Assembly: GCA_029865665.1 (NCBI GenBank)
Contig: JARXAV010000044.1
Location: forward strand, 1 to 8,672
Direction of reading: 5' to 3'
DNA from: Flectobacillus sp.
GTDB lineage: Bacteria > Bacteroidota > Bacteroidia > Cytophagales > Spirosomataceae
Length of the DNA stretch: 8,672 bases
Shown piece after piece: positions 1 to 7,186 of this stretch (the first letter of the stretch is position 1; every line of letters begins with the position of its first letter). Made by a program: the position numbers and the translations under genes. The notes under the pieces were generated by a model, which saw only the letters and a list, made by a program, of their open reading frames with translations, was not told the DNA's origin and ran no database searches.

Positions 1-905
1 GTTTCCGAACGAGGCACGTCATAACGAGCATGATACATAAATCCGTTTGTTCCTGGCATAGAAGCAGCAGCAGGATCATACGGAAACGCAAAAATGAATT
101 CCTTCATCTGCGGGCCATTGTTCGGATAAAACATTTGAAGATACGTAGAACGTCCTTCAAGAACATATTTGCCCGAAGTAATTACGTTGTCACAAGCCTC
201 AATACAATCTTTCAAACGAGCCGTTCCTGTATAAACCTCCGCATTCAAATACATTTTTGCCAACAAAGCATAAGCCGTATATTTGGTTGCTCTACCATAC
301 GTCGTAGTATTAACATCCGTACTTAAATCAGGTAATGCAGCCTTAATTTCTTTCTCGATAAAGTCAAATACTTGCGCACGTGGAGTATTTGCTTTAGGAG
401 AGAAATCACCATAATCGGTATAGATTGGTATGTTACCATACAAATCCATCATCATAAAATAAGCAATTGCACGTACCATTTTCAACTCAGCAAGGTTGGT
501 TGCTTTGGTAGCCGTTCCTGCTGGAATAGTCTGATCTAAAATAGACAATGCCTGATTGGTTGTACCGATAACAGTTGATAACCAAGACCAAGTACTGTTT
601 GTTAAACCATGATCCTTATTCCAACTGTGATAAGTCAAATGGCGATAGTTTTGATTATCAAACCAGTTACCTCCTCTTGCAGGCATGATTGATTCATCTG
701 TTGACTCCGACTGCATGAACCAGTAGTCTAACGAAAAGTTTCCTCTCAAAGCAGCATAAGGAGGTCCTGATGCCTGAATAAACTGATTGGTATTTTGAGG
801 GAAAATATCTGGAGTTAATGCAGTAGTAATTGGCACATCTACCTCATGGCATGAAGACATGATTCCGAGAAGTGCAAGACTTATATATGTTGTTATCTTT
901 TTCAT
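1..905 (-). CDS. SusD/RagB-family outer-membrane glycan-binding lipoprotein (partial, C-terminus beyond window)
   Basis: This surface lipoprotein would form the lid over the SusC transporter, binding glycan fragments and handing them over for import. It starts at ATG 905-903 and reads open to the window edge, giving 301 residues; the family usually has about 450-600, so the C-terminal third or more is missing. Residues 1-18 form a lipoprotein signal peptide (MKKITTYISLALLGIMSSC), with Cys19 as the lipidated residue. The SusD hallmark RAIAYFMMMDLYGNIP lies at about 145-160, followed by IYTDYGD; a helical TPR-like segment (YTAYALLAKMYLNAEVYTG) lies at about 209-227, and EFIFAFPYD, typical of the family, at about 269-277. 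Trp, Tyr and Phe residues are common between 60 and 110, but I cannot assign binding residues. Only 10 bases separate it from the SusC stop, so the two genes are surely co-transcribed. No frameshift was seen. Family assignment is firm; the ligand is unknown. Confidence 0.95.
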   Translation of the reverse strand, partial: MKKITTYISLALLGIMSSCHEVDVPITTALTPDIFPQNTNQFIQASGPPYAALRGNFSLDYWFMQSESTDESIMPARGGNWFDNQNYRHLTYHSWNKDHGLTNSTWSWLSTVIGTTNQALSILDQTIPAGTATKATNLAELKMVRAIAYFMMMDLYGNIPIYTDYGDFSPKANTPRAQVFDFIEKEIKAALPDLSTDVNTTTYGRATKYTAYALLAKMYLNAEVYTGTARLKDCIEACDNVITSGKYVLEGRSTYLQMFYPNNGPQMKEFIFAFPYDPAAASMPGTNGFMYHARYDVPRSE

Positions 906-915
906 AAATACAATG

Positions 916-3900
916 TTAGAATGATAGATTTACACCAAATAAAACAGTACGTGTTTTTGGGTAAAAGTTATTAGAATCCACACCTGGAGCAATACCTCCT
1001 TGGTTAACCTCTGGGTCAATCCCTGAATAGTTTGTAATCACAAAGGCATTATTCACAGACATATACACACGAAGATTCTGAATTGACTTGCTGACTTTCT
1101 TGAAGTTATAACCAAGCGTTGCATTATCTAAACGAACGTAACTTCCATCCTCAATGAAGCGTGATGAATATTTGAATGAGTTCACATCTGCTTTCGTTTC
1201 GCCTGCTACATCCGCCAAAATATTGGTGTATTGAGCCGTACTTGGTCTGAATAAATCAGCACGAGTTGCATTGAAAATCTTATTTCCAAACACGCCCCTA
1301 ATAAAGATGTTCAAGTCAAAATTACCATAACGAAGTGTATTCGTCCAACCAATTAGGATAGTAGGTTGTGGACTACCAAGGTATTTATAATCAGCACCGA
1401 TTGCTGGAGTGGTTGTTAACTCTCCTTTTCCATTAATATACTGAGAAACACCGTTTGCGTTTTTACCAGCATACTCAAGCGTAAAGAACTGACCTAATGG
1501 CTTACCTGATTTTAAGATTTGCAACGTACTTCCTGTTTGCCCTCCGCCCTCTGGTTGAGTAAGACGAATTGAATCTCCTCCTGCAAACAATGGGTTCGAT
1601 AAACTTGTAATCTTGTTACTATTATGAGCAAGGTTTAAACTTGTATTCCAAGTGAATTTACTATTGCTTACTGGCGTAGCATTCAAGGTTACTTCAATAC
1701 CTTTGTTATTCATACTACCACCATTCGAGATAATACTTCCTACAGGAACAAGCATTGGGTTCACACGGTACGAATAAATCATCCCTGTTGTGTTTTTATC
1801 ATACACCTCTACTGTACCACTGATTTTACCTTTCAAAATACTGAAATCTACCCCGATGTTAGACGTAGCTGTTTTTTCCCACTGTAAATCTGGGTTTGCT
1901 GCCTGTGTTGGGCCATAAGCCGCAGTCTGTACTCCGTTATAGTAGTAAGTTCCTAAGCTACCCGACATAAACTGAGCTGTATAAGCATTGAAACCAGATG
2001 AGTTACCTGTTACCCCGTAACTAGCTCTTAATTTCAAATCGTTAAACAAACTTTGTTTTTGCATAAACCCTTCTTGGTCAATTCTCCAAGCCAAACCTAC
2101 CGATGGGAAATATCCCCACTGATTGTTGTCTCCAAATACTGAACTTCCATCTCTACGAACCGATGCTTGAAGTAAATATTTATCATTGAAATTATAGTTC
2201 AAACGAGCAAAATCTGAGATTAAGCGTGTTTCTTGATATACACCATCAGCACCGAAGTTGATACGATAAGAAGAAATCGCATACGGGTTACTCAAAGCAA
2301 AGTTGTTGTAGCCAATGTTATCCACTGGGAAGTTAGTACTTGACATTTGGAAACCGTCTCCAATTGTATTGCCTTGCCAAGAATAACCTAATACAAGATT
2401 CAAATCATGATTACCGAACTCTTTATTCCAAGACAAGAATGTTTCTAACAATTTGTTCGTATTCTGATACGATTTTCTTGAAGCCATTCCATTTGTACCG
2501 AAGTTTAACAAGGTATGCACCGCAGGAGGTTCTGGGTTATTGTAGAAGTTAGCACTGTTGTATTTTGAATAATAACTGCTATATGCCTCACCTTGCAAGA
2601 TTGTAAAGTTTTGGTACGAAAGATTTAAATTATAAGTCAAACCAAATGGTAACTTCACCTGTGTTGTAAATGCTGCAGTCAATACATTTGTTTTCGTATT
2701 ATCCTGACCATTTTCAATCATCGCCAATGGGTTAAAATATCCCGTGTTCGTAAAGTTTTCGAAATACGTTCCATCTGCATTTTTTACGGGCGATACAGGT
2801 AAGTGAGTAATCATTTGCTCTAATACATTATTTCGTAGAGGCGTATTATTTGCCACACTATTAGAGTTCGTAACCTGCAAACCAAATTTCACTTTATCAT
2901 TTAATGCCGATTGGTCTAATGCCAAACGAGCAATTACACGACTCAATGAACTACCCAATAAAATACCTTGTTTGTCGGTATAGTTTAAACTCGCTGTGTA
3001 AGTTCCTTTTTCTGATCCACCACTGAACGACAAGTTATGGTTTTGAGAAATTACAGAACTTTTCTGAACCGCACTTTGCCAGTCGGTATTTGCCCCTTTA
3101 TCATCTGCTGGAGCAAAAGATTGTCCATTGGCTGTCAAGAAAGAACGTAGTTGTGTTGCATCCATCATGTTCAAACGGCTTGACACTTTTTCAAGACCTA
3201 CATAACCATGATAATTTACTTTCATTTCACCGCTCTTACCTCTTCTCGTTGTCACCATGATAACCCCATTGGCAGCACGGTTACCATAAATAGCCGTTGC
3301 CGAAGCATCTTTCAATACGTCAATTGATGCAATATCGTCTGGAGCGATTGTTGAAATGTCTGCTCCAGGAATTCCATCAATTACATAAAGCGGGCCTTGC
3401 GAACTGTTGATTGTTGACGCACCACGTAATACTACTGCTGCTGATGCGTTCGGGTCACCGTTTGCTGAAATGTTTAGCCCCGGCACACGTCCTTGTAATA
3501 ATTGACCAACGTCAGTGATAGCACCACGGTTTAAATCTTGTGGTTTGATTGTAGAAACTGCACTCGTTAAGTTTTTACGAGATTGTGTACCATAACCTAC
3601 CACTACCACTTCACCTAATTGCTTGATGTCTGCTTCTAGCTGTACGTCAATTTGCTGTTGAGTTCCCACCTTTTTTTCTAATGACACATAGCCAACAGAA
3701 GAAAATACCAATACTGCATTTGAACCAGACACTGCAATCGAATACTTTCCTGAGTTATCAGTGAGTGTACCCGTCTTAGTGCCTTGAACACTAATTGTGA
3801 CAGCTGGTAGTCCATCTTGACTATTAGCAGCTGTTACCCTTCCCGAAATGGTTTTGGTCTGAGCAAATGAGTTTGTTAAACTAAGAAGTAAGACAAACAC

Positions 3901-3951
3901 GATTCCCCAAGTAGCATTCCGATGAGCATAATCGTAGAGTTTTGATCTCAT
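916..3951 (-). CDS. SusC/RagA-family TonB-linked outer-membrane transporter
   Basis: This is a 22-strand-type barrel transporter that imports oligosaccharides across the outer membrane with TonB energy, paired with the SusD protein downstream. I chose ATG 3951-3949 (1011 residues). The longer reading frame begins at TTG 4083 and has no ATG before 3951, and only the 3951 start puts a signal peptide at the N-terminus (hydrophobic core about 15-26, cleavage near SFAQ, residue 31). After it come a carboxypeptidase-regulatory-like beta-sandwich (about 34-110), the segment GEVVVVGYGTQ (about 114-123) typical of SusC proteins, the plug with GPLYVIDGIPG (about 186-196) and a segment ending DVLKDASATAIYGNRAANG (about 211-229), then the barrel ending in Phe, as expected for outer-membrane insertion. 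There is no N-terminal secretin/STN signalling domain, so control through an anti-sigma/ECF pair is unlikely; this fits control by the adjacent LacI protein. Length is normal and the frame intact. The transported sugar is unknown. Confidence 0.96.
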   Translation of the reverse strand: MRSKLYDYAHRNATWGIVFVLLLSLTNSFAQTKTISGRVTAANSQDGLPAVTISVQGTKTGTLTDNSGKYSIAVSGSNAVLVFSSVGYVSLEKKVGTQQQIDVQLEADIKQLGEVVVVGYGTQSRKNLTSAVSTIKPQDLNRGAITDVGQLLQGRVPGLNISANGDPNASAAVVLRGASTINSSQGPLYVIDGIPGADISTIAPDDIASIDVLKDASATAIYGNRAANGVIMVTTRRGKSGEMKVNYHGYVGLEKVSSRLNMMDATQLRSFLTANGQSFAPADDKGANTDWQSAVQKSSVISQNHNLSFSGGSEKGTYTASLNYTDKQGILLGSSLSRVIARLALDQSALNDKVKFGLQVTNSNSVANNTPLRNNVLEQMITHLPVSPVKNADGTYFENFTNTGYFNPLAMIENGQDNTKTNVLTAAFTTQVKLPFGLTYNLNLSYQNFTILQGEAYSSYYSKYNSANFYNNPEPPAVHTLLNFGTNGMASRKSYQNTNKLLETFLSWNKEFGNHDLNLVLGYSWQGNTIGDGFQMSSTNFPVDNIGYNNFALSNPYAISSYRINFGADGVYQETRLISDFARLNYNFNDKYLLQASVRRDGSSVFGDNNQWGYFPSVGLAWRIDQEGFMQKQSLFNDLKLRASYGVTGNSSGFNAYTAQFMSGSLGTYYYNGVQTAAYGPTQAANPDLQWEKTATSNIGVDFSILKGKISGTVEVYDKNTTGMIYSYRVNPMLVPVGSIISNGGSMNNKGIEVTLNATPVSNSKFTWNTSLNLAHNSNKITSLSNPLFAGGDSIRLTQPEGGGQTGSTLQILKSGKPLGQFFTLEYAGKNANGVSQYINGKGELTTTPAIGADYKYLGSPQPTILIGWTNTLRYGNFDLNIFIRGVFGNKIFNATRADLFRPSTAQYTNILADVAGETKADVNSFKYSSRFIEDGSYVRLDNATLGYNFKKVSKSIQNLRVYMSVNNAFVITNYSGIDPEVNQGGIAPGVDSNNFYPKTRTVLFGVNLSF

Positions 3952-3992
3952 TGTTTTTGGATTTTGGTAAATATAATTGAACAGAACCTTCT

Positions 3993-4030
3993 TGTAACGC
4001 ACCTCCGCTGAGTGGAGTTGAGTTATTACA
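3993..4030. repeat. GC-rich imperfect inverted repeat in the susC leader
   Basis: An inner near-palindrome, CTCCGCTGAGTGGAG (4003-4017), is enclosed by TGTAA (3993-3997) and TTACA (4026-4030). It is much richer in G and C than the A/T-rich leader around it. Its core on the minus strand, CAGCGGAG, recurs in a GC-rich stretch inside the helicase gene (8021-8028), with 16 of 22 bases alike over a gapless stretch ending at that core. It may be a copy of a short dispersed palindromic element, or an RNA hairpin about 45 bases before the susC start. The pairing on the mRNA strand is weaker than on the other strand because of an A-C mismatch. Confidence 0.4.
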
Positions 4031-4182
4031 GGCTGAGAAAACACGGATAGGAAAAATGAGTGGGGAAGATGTCGTTTACACAATTCGTTTTAGAGAAACT
4101 CTCAACAGAATAATAGCCCAAACATGACAAAAACCCACTTCTATCAGTGATTTTGGTCAATATTACTGGAATAAAACTGTAT

Positions 4183-4216
4183 AAAAAATAATTTTTTGAA
4201 TAAAACTGAATGCAAA
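4183..4216 (-). promoter_or_regulatory. Candidate susC promoter (Bacteroidota -33/-7 type)
   Basis: Read on the minus strand, TTTG (4216-4213) is followed after 22 bases by TATTTTTT (4190-4183). This matches the Bacteroidota pattern TTTG, 17-23 bases, TAnnTTTG, with one mismatch in the -7 box. The -33 box is half of the palindromic operator, which gives a simple route to repression. Transcription would start near 4175. The region is A/T-rich, so chance matches are likely and the call is tentative. Confidence 0.35.
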
Positions 4217-4222
4217 CGTTTG
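4213..4222. promoter_or_regulatory. Predicted LacI-family operator (CAAACGTTTG palindrome)
   Basis: CAAACGTTTG is a perfect 10-bp palindrome with a central CpG, in the context TGCAAACGTTTGAA. It equals the core of the E. coli PurR site and has the CpG-centred symmetry of many LacI-family operators. It lies 37 bases past the stop of the LacI-family gene and about 260 bases upstream of susC, where a local operator would be expected. The LacI protein keeps the hinge leucine (about residue 60, in LALSL) which in PurR and LacI inserts at the central base step. One half-site doubles as the TTTG of the candidate susC promoter, so binding would block RNA polymerase. Binding by this protein is inferred. 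Confidence 0.6.
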
Positions 4223-4258
4223 AAATTGTGAAGGCCAAAATAATCCAAAAATAAATTG

Positions 4259-5290
4259 CTAATTTGCAAGGCTTGAAGACTTCCGTACAATTAATTCTGG
4301 TGATAGTTTAATATTCTTCAAAGTGGGTGTTCCCTCCATCTGAGCAAGAAATAAATTGGCAGCAGTTTCACCGATTGGCTTGCTTTGGCGGGCAATGGTA
4401 CTCAGTGAAGGATAGAAATAAGCAGAGATAGGTGTATTATCGAAGCCAATTACCGCAATGTCTGTAGGCACTACAAGTCCTTTTTCTCGGATAAGTTGCA
4501 ATGCCCCAAAACATACTTGGTCGTTCACTCCAAAAATAGCATCGGGTGGAGTAGGCAAATTCAAAAGAGCTTTGGTAGGTTCTATGGCACTTTCAATCGT
4601 GAAGTTTACTTGCTTAATAAGTTCATCTTCGATTGGTAAATTGTATTTTAATAAACAGGCACAGTAGGCATTGAAACGTTGTTCGGCAATGGCCATGCCG
4701 TGAGGGCCACGCAAATGAGCAATGCGTTTATGACCCGTTTGAATGAGGTGTTCGGTTGCCATAAAAGCCCCTACATAGTCGTTGGTAGTAACCCCTATCG
4801 TTTGAATATCTTCATACTGGCGATCAATAAAAATTAAAGGTACTTGGCGATTCATCACCTTTTGCAGATGTTCGTAATGTCCCTCTGAATAGGTTTCTTG
4901 AGAAATGGATAAAAAGAGACCATCAACCCGATTCGCCATCAAGCGTTCGACATACTCTTTTTCAAGTAAATAACTCTCATTGGTCACGCAGATATTCAAC
5001 AGATAACCAAGGGGTTGCAACACCGATTGAATACCTTCTACCATGGCGGTTTCGTGAAACTGAGTGATATTCGGTATCACGACCCCAATTGTTTTAGTAT
5101 TTTTTTGGACTAAACTCAAGGCAAGGGTATTCCGCTGATAACCCATTTTTTGGGCATACTCCTGAATGGTCTTCCTTGTTTCAATATTAATAAGTGGGTA
5201 ATCGTTCAAAGCTCTTGATACCGTTGAGGGTGAGCATTTAAACTTGCGGGCAATGTCCTTAATGGTAATATTGGAAGATTTAGTATTCAA
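4259..5290 (-). CDS. LacI-family transcriptional regulator, probable local repressor of the susCD genes
   Basis: This cytoplasmic sugar-responsive DNA-binding protein has 343 residues, the usual family length. The helix-turn-helix is at about 8-28 (ITIKDIARKFKCSPSTVSRA), followed by the hinge helix with NTLALSL at about 54-60. The periplasmic-binding-protein-like sensor domain begins at TIGVVIPNI (about 67-75) and continues through DGLFLSIS, PLIFIDR and IAVIGFDN (about 280-287), all typical of the family; QSKPIGETAANLF lies near the end. The start must be TTG 5290-5288: an in-frame TAA lies 15 bases upstream, no ATG lies between, and the next Met (residue 49) would remove the helix-turn-helix. 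The gene points toward susC with a CpG-centred palindrome between them, and is divergent from the lyase-like gene. The inducer is probably a product of the glycan being degraded; repressor rather than activator action is inferred. Confidence 0.93.
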   Translation of the reverse strand: MNTKSSNITIKDIARKFKCSPSTVSRALNDYPLINIETRKTIQEYAQKMGYQRNTLALSLVQKNTKTIGVVIPNITQFHETAMVEGIQSVLQPLGYLLNICVTNESYLLEKEYVERLMANRVDGLFLSISQETYSEGHYEHLQKVMNRQVPLIFIDRQYEDIQTIGVTTNDYVGAFMATEHLIQTGHKRIAHLRGPHGMAIAEQRFNAYCACLLKYNLPIEDELIKQVNFTIESAIEPTKALLNLPTPPDAIFGVNDQVCFGALQLIREKGLVVPTDIAVIGFDNTPISAYFYPSLSTIARQSKPIGETAANLFLAQMEGTPTLKNIKLSPELIVRKSSSLAN

Positions 5291-5310
5291 AATAGTCGTC
5301 TTTTAAGCAT
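5287..5310 (-). other. Seven-codon mini-ORF overlapping the TTG start of the LacI gene
   Basis: On the minus strand ATG 5310-5308 opens a frame MLKRRLF that ends at TGA 5289-5287. The stop shares two bases with the TTG start of the LacI gene (TTGA), the geometry of translational coupling. One extra base in the A4 run (5301-5304) or the T4 run (5289-5292) would fuse this ATG in frame to the regulator and remove the need for a TTG start. Whether it is a true leader peptide, a sequencing slip or chance cannot be told from the sequence. Confidence 0.3.
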
Positions 5311-5321
5311 ATTCTAGGAAT

Positions 5322-5353
5322 CAAATTACAACACAATTTAGATAATAACCAAA
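5322..5353 (-). promoter_or_regulatory. Candidate lacI promoter
   Basis: On the minus strand TTTG (5353-5350) is followed after 21 bases by TAATTTG (5328-5322). The second box resembles the Bacteroidota -7 element but is one base shorter than TAnnTTTG. It would give a leader of about 25-30 bases before the TTG start. No CpG-centred palindrome was seen in the 79-base divergent gap, so autoregulation through this site is not evident. Confidence 0.25.
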
Positions 5354-5369
5354 TTAACCCCCTCTCGAA

Positions 5370-7139
5370 ATGGAAAATATTTCAAGAAAAGTGTTTCTCT
5401 CTCAATTAATAAAACTTGGTGCAGTTGTCGGTTTATCAGCCAATGCTAGTTTTGGTACGGGAACCAATAATGATAGTGAATTTTTCAAAAAAGTCGTTCT
5501 TGCTAATAATGAAGAAGTTGCAAAATTATTGCAAATTTTATCCACCGATATTACTGAAATCAAACGCCGTTTGGGCTTCGATTTAGCCAATTTAGCGGCA
5601 GCTTTTACCGAACCTAGTTCTCGCTATTATCAACAAAAAGAAATTATCAGTGCGATGCACAAAATTGCTACCTTCTTGGTTAAATCTCAAAACGAAGACG
5701 GTACGTTAGACATTGGTAATTTAGCCTCCCCTCCTGATACCGCTTTTATCCTTGAGCCTCTTTGTTCAGCTGCTATCATTTTGAAAAAAGTAGCCAATCC
5801 TGCACTCGATTCAGTCAAAAATCTGTTAAAAACCTTTGTGCTAAAAGCAGGAGAAGGACTACGTTTAGGCGGGATTCATACGCCTAATCACCGTTGGGTG
5901 GTATCAGCGGCGTTGGCTCGTATTTATGAATTATTCCCAGATAAAAAATATGCAAACCGCATAGACCAATGGCTTTCGGAAGGGGTATTTATGGATAAAG
6001 ACGGGCATTATTTAGAAAGAAGCCAGATTTATGCCGAAGTCAGCGACCGTGCCTTAATTACCGTGGCTCGTATTATGAACAAACCGCAACTTTTTGCGTT
6101 TGTCCGTAAAAACCTACACATGACTTACTTCTATCTCGAACCAAATGGCGATTTAGTATGTAACGATTCCAGAAGACAGGACCAGTTTATTTCGTTTAAT
6201 ATCCTTGACTTTTATCACGACTACCGCTACATGGCGATGCTTGATAAAAATGCGGAATTTGCGGCAATCACTCAATTTATTGAGCGAGTAAAAGGCTTTG
6301 ATGAACGAGTATTGAGGGATTTATTGTTTTTCTTTTTAGAAGAACCCATCTATGCTCAAGCATTGCCAACATCCAAAGAACCAAGTCAGACATTTGAGAA
6401 ATTCTTTGAATCAAGCAATCTCGTAAGATTTAGAAAGAATGATACCACAGCCACCATTTTCGGCGGAGTTGATTTCCCACTTATTATTGGTTCTGGACGT
6501 TCAACAAGTCCTAATTTCTTTACCTTTAGAAAGGGAGATGCTATCCTGAAATACTTGCGTTTCTCAACCGATTTTTTCAGTACAGGTTATTTCAGAAGTC
6601 ACGGTATCAAAAAGGTTGGCAATAAATATGTGCTTAACCAGAAAATTGAAGCCCCTTATTATCAACCGCTACCTGAGCAATATAAACGTAAGGATGCAAA
6701 TTATAAGCATTCGATAAGTACAGACGGACGTTTCTGGAATAAAATGGACTTTGAACATCGCCCTCAAAGCAATATCAAAGCAATCGACACAAGCATTGAA
6801 ATTGAAGAAAAAAATGGAAAACAAGAATTGAAGTTTAGTGTAAAAGGCACTGTTGGAGTACACGTGACAATCGAGTTTTGTTTTAACGAAGGAGGAGTAT
6901 TGACTGGTACGAAAAGCATTGAAGGCTCAACGGAGAATTTCACCGTAGAAAATGGCTATGGAACGTATCAAGCGGGAAAAGACAGCATTAGTTTTGGGCC
7001 TGGGATTTTCCAACATGCCAAACTAAAAAGTTTAGACGGCGAAATGTACACATCGCATTACGGAACGTTAAGAACTCCTGGGCAACACGTTTACTTTACT
7101 GGACTAACGCCTTTTGAACATACCATCACAATCGGTTAA
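5370..7139 (+). CDS. Secreted polysaccharide-lyase-like protein (helical toroid plus beta-sheet), family unassigned
   Basis: This 589-residue protein probably cleaves an acidic polysaccharide outside the cytoplasm, but I do not recognise a named family. Residues 1-28 look like a Tat-type signal (SRKVFLSQ, then LGAVVGLSANASF), with Lys in place of the second Arg. Residues about 45-320 are mostly helical with repeated short helix pairs, as in an alpha/alpha toroid. GIHTPNHRWVVSAALARI (168-185) resembles the Asn-His helix of PL5-type alginate lyases; N173 and H174 are candidate catalytic residues, and Y221 in LERSQIYAEVSDRAL (215-229) could be the catalytic Tyr. From about 350 to the end it is beta-rich, like the C-terminal sheet of heparinase II/III-like enzymes, with FRSHG (408-412) and WNKMDFEHRP (456-465). 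The ATG follows an A-rich stretch without a clear Shine-Dalgarno sequence. A possible promoter (TTG 5244-5246, 19 bases, TAATATTG 5266-5273) lies inside lacI. The gene is divergent from lacI, consistent with a role in the same locus. Fold assignment is an inference from motifs. Confidence 0.6.
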   Translation: MENISRKVFLSQLIKLGAVVGLSANASFGTGTNNDSEFFKKVVLANNEEVAKLLQILSTDITEIKRRLGFDLANLAAAFTEPSSRYYQQKEIISAMHKIATFLVKSQNEDGTLDIGNLASPPDTAFILEPLCSAAIILKKVANPALDSVKNLLKTFVLKAGEGLRLGGIHTPNHRWVVSAALARIYELFPDKKYANRIDQWLSEGVFMDKDGHYLERSQIYAEVSDRALITVARIMNKPQLFAFVRKNLHMTYFYLEPNGDLVCNDSRRQDQFISFNILDFYHDYRYMAMLDKNAEFAAITQFIERVKGFDERVLRDLLFFFLEEPIYAQALPTSKEPSQTFEKFFESSNLVRFRKNDTTATIFGGVDFPLIIGSGRSTSPNFFTFRKGDAILKYLRFSTDFFSTGYFRSHGIKKVGNKYVLNQKIEAPYYQPLPEQYKRKDANYKHSISTDGRFWNKMDFEHRPQSNIKAIDTSIEIEEKNGKQELKFSVKGTVGVHVTIEFCFNEGGVLTGTKSIEGSTENFTVENGYGTYQAGKDSISFGPGIFQHAKLKSLDGEMYTSHYGTLRTPGQHVYFTGLTPFEHTITIG

Positions 7140-7144
7140 ACAAT

Positions 7145-7180
7145 GGGGTTGTGTGAATCGTATCTCTTTCACACAACCCC
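7145..7180. terminator. Bidirectional intrinsic terminator between convergent genes
   Basis: A perfect 13-bp stem (GGGGTTGTGTGAA at 7145-7157, complement at 7168-7180) encloses a 10-base loop. On the plus strand it is followed by TTTCT, a short T tract. It starts 5 bases after the stop of the lyase-like gene and ends 6 bases before the stop of the convergent helicase gene, so it can end both transcripts. The T tract is weak on both sides, weaker on the minus strand. Confidence 0.85.
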
Positions 7181-7186
7181 TTTCTG

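Larger units (their letters stand above)
3952..4258 (-). other. Non-coding region between lacI and susC: operator, promoter and long susC leader
   Basis: This 307-base gap lies between the stop of the LacI gene and the susC start. The lacI-proximal end is A/T-rich and holds a perfect CAAACGTTTG palindrome (4213-4222) and a candidate promoter (4183-4216). If that promoter is used, the susC mRNA carries a leader of about 220 bases. The leader contains a GC-rich imperfect inverted repeat at 3993-4030. The reading frame that runs upstream from susC through this leader has no ATG and no credible protein family. No convincing intrinsic terminator follows lacI, so some lacI transcripts may read into susC. 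Confidence 0.6.

Noticed and set aside
30..326. Plus-strand frame of 98 codons opposite the SusD gene
   Set aside because: It is antisense to a clear SusD reading frame that matches family motifs throughout and has no family features of its own.
3952..4083. Upstream extension of the SusC frame by 44 residues starting at TTG 4083
   Set aside because: It would bury the signal peptide inside the protein, contains no ATG before 3951, and crosses the GC-rich inverted repeat, so it is best read as leader.
4026..4238. Seventy-codon minus-strand frame in the lacI-susC gap
   Set aside because: It covers the operator and promoter candidates, resembles no known protein and overlaps the leader; a chance open frame.
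4223..4258. Repeated TTTTGG motifs just after the lacI stop as a terminator
   Set aside because: They are direct, not inverted, repeats and cannot form a stem.
5311..5321. ATTC-TAG-GAAT inverted repeat in the lacI/lyase divergent gap as a second operator
   Set aside because: Arms are only 4 bases, there is no central CpG and no likeness to CAAACGTTTG, so chance is the simpler explanation.
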